From positions 1-64,000 of the forward strand of contig BROI01000015.1 of the NCBI GenBank assembly GCA_027923505.1: 64,000 nucleotides of DNA, in the 5' to 3' direction. Both the position numbers and the translations under genes were made by a program. Position 1 is the stretch's first letter; every line of letters begins with the position of its first letter. Positions 1-10,547 of this stretch are shown here, piece by piece. The notes beneath the pieces were generated by a model. The model saw only the letters and a program-made list of their open reading frames with translations. It was not told the origin of the DNA and did no database searches. This stretch comes from Mayamaea pseudoterrestris. Taxonomy: Eukaryota > Bacillariophyta > Bacillariophyceae > Sellaphorales > Sellaphoraceae.

Positions 1-161
1 GTCTTGATGGTGGGAAGCAGGATGATGCTTAGTAAAGTAATCAGCAAGGTTTCCAGCTCCCTTGCTCCAATAGATTTGGAATTGCTTTTGGTCTACGCGG
101 TCGCGTAGCCAGTAGAAACGCATGTCAATAGCTTTGGAGCGTTTTTGTTTAACAGTGTCGT

Positions 162-367
162 TAGCAGGTTGCACACGAAAAACAGCAACCAGAGCGATAC
201 CTTTACTTGTCATAGTGCATGGTGCCTTGTATGCAGCATATAGTACACTAGCAGACGGAAAAGTAGCAGCGTGTTTAGAGGTGATATAGCCGGTTATCCT
301 TGGTTCGATTCCGAGGTGCGCTACTTTTAACGGCATAGTGATACTACTTTCTGTTGCATACCTGCTA
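162..367. repeat. 206-bp short element with inverted ends, copy 1
   Basis: Near-identical to 632-837, offset by exactly 470 bp. The ends are imperfect inverted repeats (TAGCAGGTTGCA at the left; TGCATACCTGCTA at the right), so it resembles a small non-autonomous DNA element. It contains a tRNA-like relic at 263-324 followed by TTTT. The right-end bases also resemble part of the neighbouring integrase region near 1525-1560, so the right boundary could be partly retroelement sequence. Confidence 0.6.
263..324 (+). other. tRNA-derived relic
   Basis: A T-arm (CTTGG-TTCGATT-CCGAG) with a good pol III B box (GGTTCGATTCC), a possible D-arm (GATA-TAGCCGGT-TATC), terminal GTAGC/GCTAC complementarity and a TTTT terminator at 325-328 are all visible. 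There is no room for an anticodon arm, so this is not a working tRNA gene. It is either a tRNA fragment or the tRNA-derived part of a short interspersed element. The same sequence recurs at 733-794. Confidence 0.45.
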
Positions 368-631
368 TGGTAGCGTCCCTATCGAGAGATCTGGACTGAG
401 GCTGCTGGTTCGAGTTGCGATCGAATCAAGCGAAGAAAAAGCAAAAATTCACTGGTTGCACGGGTTTGTCACGAACGAACGATGGGGAGTCGCGGACCCT
501 GGGGAGTGCACAAAGATGCGCCGAGCCCGAAACGCCGCAGGAAAAACTGAAAAGTGACATTCCCCCGCGAGACGAAAATGCCAGCTGAAACGGAAGACGA
601 GTTAGCACTATGACGCGCAAAGCTAGGGGAG

Positions 632-837
632 TAGCAGGTTGCACACGAAAAACAGCAACCAGAGCGATACCTTTACTTGTCATAGTGCATGGTGCCTTGT
701 ATGCAGCATATAGTACACTAGCAGACGGAAAAGTAGCAGCGTGTTTAGAGGTGATATAGCCGGTTATCCTTGGTTCGATTCCGAGGTGCGCTACTTTTAA
801 CGGCATAGTGATACTACTTTCTGTTGCATACCTGCTA
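632..837. repeat. 206-bp short element with inverted ends, copy 2
   Basis: Second copy of the 162-367 unit, with the same inverted ends and the same tRNA-like relic (733-794, TTTT at 795-798). It lies within copia element A. I see no base difference between the copies by eye, which suggests recent duplication or gene conversion. The 264 bp between the copies includes sequence resembling the integrase region of element A near 1530. Confidence 0.6.
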
Positions 838-3800
838 CTGTCGCATCTTTATAATTGCGCGGCAACCTTACGCCGAATTTGTAGCGTACGCCGTTTGCTT
901 TCGATTTTCGTTTCGCCGCTGTTACCATCTGTCGAAACTTCTTTCGCTTCCGAGTGTAATGCTCCAGCTGCTTCCATCCTGGCTTGTCGAGTAAGCCGTG
1001 CTTGAGTCCATACTCTGCGATCGTTATCGGATCGTCCTTCTTCATGATCGCGAGAGGCTCCCACGTCGTCGTTCCGTCAGTCCATTCGACGAGAACGTTA
1101 CTTGAACTTCCTTTGTATGTCGGATCGTTCGGTTTCAAATTAAGCTCGTGTCCGATTACCTTCGTGAATACCCACTGAGTCGCCGGATCGTTTCGTATAT
1201 CTTCGTCCATCTGTCGTTCGATTAAATCCGACAGTTCGTTGTAACTTATTAAGTCTTTCGCTGGCTCCTCTCCCATTTGGATTAGGAAACCTTTCGTCGT
1301 TTCGAGTAGCTCGTTATCGCGTACTTCGATATATTCGCATACAGTCGCTCGCATTTTCTGACCGTTTTCGTGTTCCCTTACGAACGTGCGTCCGATGAGT
1401 TCGCTTGGAGAGAACAGAGGGCATTTATTCCCTGATTCTTGCTCAGCCCTTCTGAAGAACTTCGCTGGTACGTTGGCGTGGTTCGCCATCGGAATTGTTT
1501 CGTCGTCGTTTCCTTCGTAGTTGTCGTGACTACTTTCTGTCACATGCGTGCTATGGTAGCGTCCTGTCGCGAGATCTGGAGTTTCAAAATTTCGCTCGCT
1601 TGCGCGTGTAGCTTCTTCAGAAATCTCCCCTCCAGACTCAGGGAAGGAAGGCAACTCTCGTGGTAACAAGTAGCTGCGCGAGACCACGTTGGAGCGCGGA
1701 ATCGCCTGAAGCGTGTCGTCCGTCAGAACGAGAAAAGTCATGTGCGGACCGCTATTCTCTGCGATGCCCACGAATCGGCCGTTGCCAGATCGTACCGCCG
1801 AGGGAAAGCTCCCCTGCGCCTCAAACGTGACCGGTTCCCACCACCTTGAAATGTAACAAAGGCAAATATCCGGCAGATTTCCGAACGCAACTTCCGTTGG
1901 CGTGCGCCATCCCAGCGATTTCGTCGCGAGGACGTTCAGTATCATGATTACGAATTTAATCAGCAAACCCAGCAATGGCCTGGCGAACCCGAATCTCGTT
2001 GGAGTGTTCTCCATCATTGGCTTAATGTGCGACGTGTGACGTTCGCATGGATTTTGTTCTGGATGACCCGGTTCTGTGGTCACTTGAGGAATATTGTACA
2101 TCCGACAGAGATCCCTCACAGCCTTGCCAGTCTCCGACTTGGCATTGTCGCTGAGCAGTCCGTTAGAGCGCCCACTTCGCGGATAAAATCCTCTTAACGC
2201 TGGCTTGACATTTCGCTCTCCGACTTCATCGGGTACGCGCGTGTAAAAACTTTCTCGTCCAACAAAGAGCTGCATCTTAGTAGCTCCCCATGCCCTAGAA
2301 TTCCATCATCCAAAGCTGGCGTGTCAGAGTGATGTCAGTCCGTGGCGAATAGTTCGGCAGACCGCTGAACGTTCGCGGCGGAAATCGTGATTTCGTGAGG
2401 TGTCGAATGGTAATCGCGGGTGTGCGCTGAGATGATACCATGCTTCCGTGTGACGTAAAGTCTGTTGAACGCGCTCAGTCGGGACCCATCCGGAGGTACG
2501 GCCGAAGAGCATTATAGTCCGGTTCCCTGCTTCGTAGCTTCCGCAAATTAACGCGTGAAAACTGAGCGCGCGTGTCGCACGCACCGATTGATCAGTACGT
2601 CAAGTTCGTCGCCAGTGCGTGTCGGCGTGTGACGATTGCGGTGCGTGATACCGTCATCATCGAATCGTTCGTCGAAAGATCCACAATCGTGATCTCGTTC
2701 GTCGAAATCGTCGTGCGCGTGCTCGACATCGTAAACAGTCGGGTCCCACGGCACGTCCGACGTCATGATGACAGTCGGATACTTATCCAAATCATCGAAC
2801 GTGGGTTTCGTCACGTCCACACCAGGCCATCGCCATGCAAAACGTAGCCCATTCGTTAAGTTGCGTGCGTCCGCCAAACATGGTCGTATCATGTCGGCAA
2901 TGTCCCTCACGCGCAATTGATTCGGGCAATTGAATCGTCGGTCTCGTCTCGCTTTAAAGCATACTGGTGACACAGAAGCAGAATGGTTTCGCCACTAAGG
3001 GTCTTTGCCAGTCCAGCTGCAGTGCCAATCTTGAGAGCTGGGACAATATGATCGTCAATACCAGTCACATCCACCTCGGCGTTCGTTTCCGAAACGACGA
3101 GCATGTCTCCTCCGCATAAGCCTCCGTTCGCGCCGCTGTCGATGAGCGCGCCTTCGTTGATCCGCTCGTAGTGTGCGCGATTGACGCGCATACGACGATG
3201 ACATGTTGAAGCTGAATGTACCTCGTCCGGTGTTATCAGTCGTCAACGATCCTGTCACTTGCTGAGTTGTAGTACTCGCATTGTTCGCTTGCAGAACCGA
3301 TCGTGCAGCCATTTGGACTGACATTCCACTATTGCCGGGCTGAATATTAATCGTGCCAGGAACGCTTGCGTGATCGTTCGCTACAGATTCCGTCGCGTGA
3401 CGCTCTTGATGCGCCGCGTTGACTTGCGTCTGCGTCGTAGCCGTGCCTCGTTGGTTGCGCGGTCGCCATCCGTTTTCGGGTGTCTTGGGCGCCGTCGCAC
3501 GCTTGTCCTTCAACTGCTTTCGCTGATCAAACTTCATCTCCAACCAGACTTCATCCTTCACGCTCGCGTGAGGTTTCTTCATGATCGCTGCAAATCGTTC
3601 CGCCGATAAGCCGCTTGGAGTCGCGCCGCCATTGCCGCCGCCGCCTCCTTTTCGTTCCACTAGACTGCGCTTGATTGATTGTGCGCTTAGTCTTCGTCGT
3701 CAATGGGTGTTTCTTGTCAGTATTGATGCAGCATTCTTCTAAGTGCTCGTACAACTGCGCGAAGTTGTCTTCTGAGTCGTGTTGGCCTATGTGTTTCTTG

Positions 3801-5429
3801 GGGCAATCATTCCGTCAAAACCTGCTAGTGATGCGCTGAATCCTGTGTGCTCGGAGAAAGGGTCGCGTAGCATGTCGTATCGTTGTAAACCTGTCAGAGC
3901 TTCTGCGTCCATTTCGAGCAGCCAGATGACTTTCTTGTAGAACAGTGCGAGAAATTCGATCGTCGGCCGTGACCACTTCTCGGTCAGCCGCATTCCCTGC
4001 AGTTCCGTTCGCGCGCGTTCCTTCTCGATGAGCAGTAGCGCCTTCTTCGTATCGCGTTCGCAATCGTTGGTAGACTTCGCGTCCGTCCATCGTCTTCTTG
4101 AACTGCTGTACTGCGAGTGATGCAGGACGGAGTTCGACAGTGCGTGAGAAAGATCCTGTATACAAACACATTCTTCTTTGCATACGCCTTCTGTTCTTTC
4201 GGTCCCTTTTCCTTCGGGTCATAATCGTCGTCAAAGACTTCGTGGAAGTCATGCAATGTAGCGATGACTTTCAACTCGGAAATCCACTGTTTCCACGAGG
4301 AATCCAGCTTCATTTCTTTACAATCCCTCGCCGAGAACTTGATAGACTTCGTAAATTGGTCTGAATACTTCTCGTCGTCTTCGTCGTCGCCGAGGTCCAG
4401 TATGGATCTCGGTGACTGCCGCATCTTCAAAAACACACTCGTCGGTGGCACCTTGTCGGCCGAGTCAGGCCTCGACTCGTTGCCTTCGTTCGTTAGCGTG
4501 GAGTCCGGATTCGTCCTTCTTGGATTCCGTTTCGCTTTCCTTCGCTGGAGGTTTCGCTCCGCTTCCGCTGCCCACGCTCGCAATGTTGCGCGCTTGGACT
4601 CGTTCCTTCGCTCGTGCTGTGACGAACGTCGCCAGCGTTTCGGTGGTCAGTTGCGACCATGTCTTGATGTCCGGCGACTCTTGCGCCAAATACCATTCGA
4701 TCGCGTTCGTGATCGTGCGTTGTTTCATCTTCGTTAGCGAGTGTTCGCTCGTTTCCTGCGTGACATTGTCGCCATCGTCAGTCGTCGTCGTTGTCGTCGT
4801 CGTGACGTTCCACTTCGTCGCGAAATCGTCGTACTCCATCTCGATCAGTTGCGTAAGCGATTCTACTCCGAGTTCGTCGAATAACTCCTTGAACTGAGGA
4901 TCTTGGAAAACGCCTACGTTCTCTTCGTAAACATGCGCAAACGCCGCGTCTTTCTGCGCGCGAGTTTCCGCCATCGTTGTCGTCGTGACAATGTTCTTGC
5001 TATCACCTGCGGAACTTTCCGGGCCAAGAACCAACGTGCGTCCACGTTACTTCGTAAATCAATAGTACTCTTCGTCGATAAAGTCTCTATGCCGAGGCAA
5101 TGAGTCTCAAGACAGTGTTAATCTTGTAACTTGTAAATCAAATCGTTGCACCTTTCGCTTGTAGCTGTCCTTGGATGGCCAATCCAAGCTTGCAGTTGCT
5201 ACAATACGAGAGACGAATAAATCGCTTTCTTAACTCTTCAAGCTTAGTAAGTCTGCTTGTTTCTACTCTATATCGCACTAGTTTCAGCAATATACTTGTT
5301 GAATCGCTTCGAAGCCGTCGCTGCCACGCATCACGCGATCGTGAGGCTGTGGTGAGCCGCGAGTGCCGCTGTGTCACCCTATCGGACATTCGGTGTGACT
5401 TGCCCGATTTTCGCTGTTTTCGTTCGCAT

Positions 5430-8400
5430 CCTGCAATCGTTGGCAATGCCAGCGGCAGTGACGTTGTCAGTTTGTAGTGGTGTAGCTGGTTGAGGATGAC
5501 CCAATTCTTCTAGTAGATGACGAATGGGACAAGCTTCTTTGGCGTTGTGAAAGAGCGCACCAAGCTCCGCCTCGGCGGCACTAGAGAGGACTTCCTTCAT
5601 GATTTGACAGAGCACGTTGATGGCGCCGTTGTGGGGAGGAGGCTTGCTAGTAGGGCCAAGCGGAGACTCGGGCCAGCTGCTGAGGAAATGGAAACCACCA
5701 GCGCATGAGCGAGCCTTGGCGGCGGAGAGGTAGGAGGCATCGCTATGCTGCCACAAACACATTTCACTGGCAGTGAAGCGTACCACAGCATTGGGGTGCG
5801 AGGCGCAGTAATCGAGGACTTGGAGGACGGCGAGCATGGTTTTGTGAGTCGGGGCGGATTGTTTGGAGGCAATTTCGTTGAGCGCTTTGAGTAGTGTTGA
5901 ATCAACTGCGCGCGCGTAATAAAGAAGGACGCCCATTACTTCTTGTACTCGTGTAGCGTCAGCTTTATTGACAGTAGCAGTGTCGTCGGGCGCAGGAGCA
6001 AACTGTTGCTTGGCGCCGTAGACGGGCTTGAGCCAGGCGTGGGGCGCATGCTGGGGCTTTGTCGGCATTTGGTGTTGAAAGCGTTCGAGCGCCCGTTCAA
6101 TGTAGCCAGGCATGGAGATGTCACACGTGCCGTGCTTGTAGTCCCAGTCAATGGTGAGTCCACAGTAGCGAGCGCCAGTGAGATCCAGACTGACTTTGTA
6201 GGTGGCTTGGAGAGCAGCGAGCAAGTGATCCAGATCGGCCTTATCAGTGTATTTGATACCAAAATCGTCAACAACGAGCGAGAAGCAGATTGGTCGCGTT
6301 TCGTGCCGCCAGAAACCAGGCGTGAGCGGCGCGGGCGAGTAACCATGGGCGGCGAGGCGCTTGACGAGTAGGTCATGTGCCAGACGGCCAGCCTGCGGGA
6401 GACCGTACATGCCTTTGGAGATTTCAGTGTAGATGTAGCCGTTGTGCGCCTTGGAGTCAAGGTCGTAGAGCAAGCGGAAAGCGTCGGGAATGAGGTTGAG
6501 CGAGATGCGCATGTACTCCTTGGTGGCCATGGGCGTGTTCAGATAGAAGTCTTTGATGTCGATTGTAGCGAACCGCGCGCCAGGCGTAGAGATAACCGAG
6601 TTGAGGAGCACTTTAACGGTGGTCAAGTCGGCAGCTTTAGTAGCAGTGGCGCCAGGATAGTCGATGCGATCGCCGCCGACCGTGATGCGGACACGCCGAG
6701 GATTCTCCTTCTCGGGGCGCCAGGCGGAGACAATGCGGGCGTATGTAGCAACCTTATTGTCGGGTACGTCGCGATAGTGGATGAAACGGAGCGTATCGGT
6801 GCCTTTGATGTCGTTATAGCCTTGGCTGAGGCGCGCCAGCTCGTCAATCATGGAGGCTTCCCACTCGTTGCCTTCGCTGCACTCGAGCAGTTCGCGGATT
6901 TCAGCGACGCGACCAGTATCGGGATTGATGGCGCTGCCAAGATAGGCGAAACCAAGGCGGTTGCAAGTGGTTTCAATGTCAGTCCATTTGGCGACGCCAA
7001 GGTTGAACTCGCGAAGCGCCGTCATCGCCTTGCCTCTGGGGGTTGAGCGGACAAAGTCGGTAATGGGGCGCTGCGTCGGCTTGGTAGGAAAGATGGAGAG
7101 ACGGCTGGGACGCTTAGGATGAGGAGACAATGGGGAAGGACGTAGGAAACGGACTCGTTTAAGAGCAAGTTGTTCATTGCGGCGAGCTTGTTGGGGGGAA
7201 AGGGATGGCAACTCATCAGCGTGAGCGGAAGGCTCAGTGTGGAGCGGCGGGTCGGCGCGGGGTTTTTTGGTCTTGCGGCGGCGGCGGCGCGGTCCCGTGA
7301 CGTCATCATAGGTGACGGCAGGTGAGGTAGGCTCGTTAACGGACGGTGGCGCGGCGGGCGGGACGGCGGGCGTGGGGACTGGCGAAGGAGTTGGCGTTGG
7401 TGGCGAACTTGGTGAAGCCGCAGATGTCGTATCGGTGACACGAGTAGGTGCGCTTGCCGGAGAAGGGAGGGCCGCCGGAGAGGGGAGGGCATTGTCAGTC
7501 GGCACCCTCAGTTGTGGCGCAAACCCAGGCGGTGGAGCGACAGGCGGTGAGTTGTCCACCCTCAGAGGTGGCGCAGGGTTGGCAGCAGGTGGCTGATAGA
7601 GAGCGATGAGGTCGGCAAGAGCACGGACGCGACTGTCGGTAGTCGGTGCAAGGGCCGCTGGCGGATCGGTGGAGGCAATGGCGGTCTTGAGGTCTTCTAA
7701 GGCAGCATGAATGCGAGAGTCGGGCGTAGAGAGAGGCATTGGCAGTGCAGGAGGAGGCAGCCATGCGACTTGATGGCATGTCCGTTCGGCGTTCGTCTTC
7801 CAAATCCACACGCGATGGCCTCGATACGAGTCAAGAGCTGGACCGAGATACCAACCATCAAGGGCGCGGGGCTCAAAGGAGCCACGGTCTTCAGTAGGAA
7901 TATGAGCAAGAACACGGATGCCGATAGGGGCCAGAGGCGTGCGGTTGAGGTCGAAGAGTCCATGCACTAGCGTGTAGGCAGACAGCTTGGGATTGATGCG
8001 AGAGCCGCGGCACATATTGAGTGTGATTTCAGTCTGGGGAATGAGTTTATCCCACAAATGGAGAGGAAAAGCTTTGTCGACACTGCAAAGGATGGCAACA
8101 AAATGGTTTTCAAACGTGCCAATGGCTCGTTCCGCGAGGTTGCGGCGGTGCAATCCATGACCGACCAGCTGGAAATCTATCTTTTGGTCGTGCATGTAGT
8201 CTTTTAACAGCTGGGAGCATTCGTTATCAAGACGCTGGAGCTGGGGTTGGAGACCAGCGCGAGTGAGGCGTTTAAGAAGGGATTTGTAGGCCTCGAGAAT
8301 GCAGGTGGCGTTGCGATTTTTGAATGGTTCGAGCCAGATATAATTGCTGTCGTAATCATATAGAACCATGATGTATTGATTCCCGTTGAGCGAGGGATTA

Positions 8401-10546
8401 AACACTTTTCCAGTTTGATCAGTATAGATTTGACCAGTAGGCTTGAAAAAGGAGGCGTAGCAGTGGTGGCGCGTCGCAACGGTTCCTTCTTGGAGAGGAA
8501 AGAACACGTCGCTGTCGTCGTCGTCTGCGTCCACGTTTGTTGTTGTTGACTTGGTGGAGCGAATGCCTTGACGCAAAGCTTTCATGTGGCCTTTATGCAT
8601 GGCAATGGAGGCGGGCGGGTGCTTGCGGAGGTTGCTGGCGGTGAGGCCAGGAAAATGCGGGAGCAAGCCTTTGGAAAGGGCAGCCTCAAGGGTGCGGAGA
8701 CTGGGCGAGCCAAGGGAAGCATGATAGAACTTGAGGAGCTCAGGCAACTTGGGATCGCCAATGGTAGTAAGAGCGCTCTGGGGCAAAGGCGCAGGGAGCT
8801 CCATTTGCCAGAGGCCAGTGGCTGGACACCGAGCGCCACTCAGGACGAGCTCTTCTTTATAATGCACGAGGACTCGTTCCTTGTCAAGGGAAATGAGGCA
8901 GCCTGCATCACAAAGTGTGCCAAGGGAAAGTAGTGAGTGAGTTGATAAAGCAGGAACAATATGAGCTTTAGTGGCCGACTCGGGAAGGCCGGGGATGTTG
9001 AGCGTTGCCTCATGAGTGGAATGCATGAGGGTGCCGTTGGGAGTTTGAATTGCAAGTGGGGTTGTCGTAGCAATCTTGTTTAAGATGGGAGCGCTAACGG
9101 TGACAAAGTGGGCAGAGGCGCCACTGTCAGCTATGAGGGTAAAAGTAGGATTGGCGGGAGGACCAGTGATAGAAGATAACGAGAAACAAGTACTATAAGC
9201 ATGTGACATGGTGCTATAGGTGTTATCAATCACTGGCGTCCCTCCATCTCAGCTGCGAGGGTTGGCGGGATTGCGAGGACTCATCTCGGTAAGGGTGCCA
9301 CCCATGGTATTGTCAGCGGTCGCCGTGCTGACATGATTTGGACCAGGGTTTTGGCAAGTAGCGCTAGTGTGGCGGTAGTTGAGACCAAAGCCATGAGTGT
9401 GGCAATAGTGACGGGCGCGTGGTGAAGCGGTGGGCGCTGCCGCTGGCGTAGGCGTGATAGCTGGAGCAGGCGTGGTGGGTGTCGCAGGGGTGACACGAGT
9501 AGGTGCGGGCGTCACATCGCGAATGGCGGCCATTGCCTGCTGCAATTGGCGACGGAGGCGAGTTAACTCGGTGGTTTGTGCGATGTTGGCGTGATCCTGA
9601 TAGCCAGCTTGGCCAGCCGTGCGGTGCTCCAAGCGCTTGTCGTTGGCCTTGTTGAAACGGGACTGGAGATTCTCCATGGTGCGGTCCACCTCGTCGACAT
9701 CGCGGTCGTAGGCGGCGAGATCGGCGGCAAACACGCCACTGTTGTTGAGGACGAGGAGCGTGTCGTGGATCTGTTGTTCCGGGGGAATGGGCGTGCCGGC
9801 ATCTTCGGCAAAGTCGTTGATGTCGGTGATGCGACTCCAAATGCGCTCGATGGGATCGTTGGGATCCCATGGCGTGAGGAGACGAAGAACGTTGTCTTTG
9901 CGTTCCTGGTTGGAAACGCGTCCGTAGGCGGTGGTGAGATGCGTGAGGATCTGCAGCGTGGTGAGATTGGCGTAGATGGAACGACGGTTTCTGAGGACGG
10001 AATAGTAGTCTTCGTCGAGAGCAGCGAGTAGGCAAGCCTTGAGAGCAGTGTCGGCAACGAGCATGAGCTTGAAATCGTCAGATTTTTCCTTGTGAATGCG
10101 ATTGCGCTCAGTCAGTTGGTTTTGAGTAAGGCCAGCGACTTGAAGACCGAGCTCCTCGGGGCGAGCTGGGCGGTCAAAGGGAGCGTCTGGATCAGGGAAG
10201 CGTTCGAGGAGTTCGTCGTCCGTCATGCACAGAAAATCGTGGCCGTTGTCATCAGAACGGGCAGGAATCTTGCGAGCGTTGGCGCGGAGTTGAGCAGTGG
10301 CAATGGTAAGAGTAGAGTAAGTAGGCTTGCCTTCGATGATGGTCAAAGGATCGAGCGTAGGGAGCGTGATGTTCATCTTGGGATGGGAGGCACGGAGGAG
10401 GCGGCGGAGAAGGGTACGGAGGAGCTGGAGGATTCTGTGAGGAGCAATGGTAGCGGGTGGGTGAGATGTAACAATTCTGTTGAAGGGCCGCAAGGTACTA
10501 CAGCAGACACTCGAAGCAAACTAGTTCAATAACGTTGAATTGTTAC
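5430..10546 (-). mobile_element. Fossil Ty1/copia-like retroelement B
   Basis: Copia-type element on the minus strand with gag (10376 to 9249; ATG at 10376) and a long pol frame (9233 to about 5430). Pol shows, in order, protease (ADSGAS), integrase, a long Pro/Ala-rich linker, reverse transcriptase (DIKDFYLNTPM, VVDDFG) and most of RNase H (AEAELGALFHNAKEACPIRHLLEELGHP). Gag resembles copia-type gag and ends with a Cys/His cluster around the sequence HYCHTHGF. No LTR pair is recognisable, so it is broken, but with few breaks, and the long open frames suggest it is younger than its neighbours A and C. Element A seems inserted in its 3' end, and it in turn seems inserted in element C. Confidence 0.8.
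10468..10546. repeat. 79-bp unit with TG...CA inverted ends
   Basis: TGTAACAATTC at 10468-10478 and its exact reverse complement GAATTGTTACA at 10536-10546 bound a 79-bp stretch between the gag of element B and the broken end of element C. TG...CA ends with an inverted repeat are what copia LTR termini look like, so this may be an LTR remnant of element B. Its short length makes that uncertain. Confidence 0.4.
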
Positions 10547-10547
10547 A

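Larger units (their letters stand above)
1..5430 (-). mobile_element. Fossil Ty1/copia-like retroelement A (broken)
   Basis: Old copia-type element read on the minus strand. Parts seen in order: a gag-like region (about 5034 to 3800), an aspartic protease with a DSGANGG active-site motif (about 3190-2900), the C-terminal half of an integrase, a chromodomain-like segment with the signature WTDGTTTWEP (within 2275-840), and the end of an RNase H with the typical ADYFTKHHPASHH ending (1-162). Gag-to-RNase H order and the AIDMRFYWLRDRV motif fit the diatom copia (CoDi) type. The element is broken, with at least half a dozen breaks, and carries the 206-bp short element described separately. The 5' end near 5430 is inferred from where the neighbouring element's RNase H similarity stops; 5040-5430 would then be its leader and LTR. 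The window edge cuts its other end. Age looks old compared with element D. Confidence 0.75.

Noticed and set aside
263-324. A functional tRNA gene
   Set aside because: T-arm, possible D-arm and terminator are there but there is no space for an anticodon arm and the acceptor stem pairs poorly.
6375-7046. 223-codon plus-strand frame in the 6-7 kb region
   Set aside because: Antisense of the reverse-transcriptase region of element B; no independent support.
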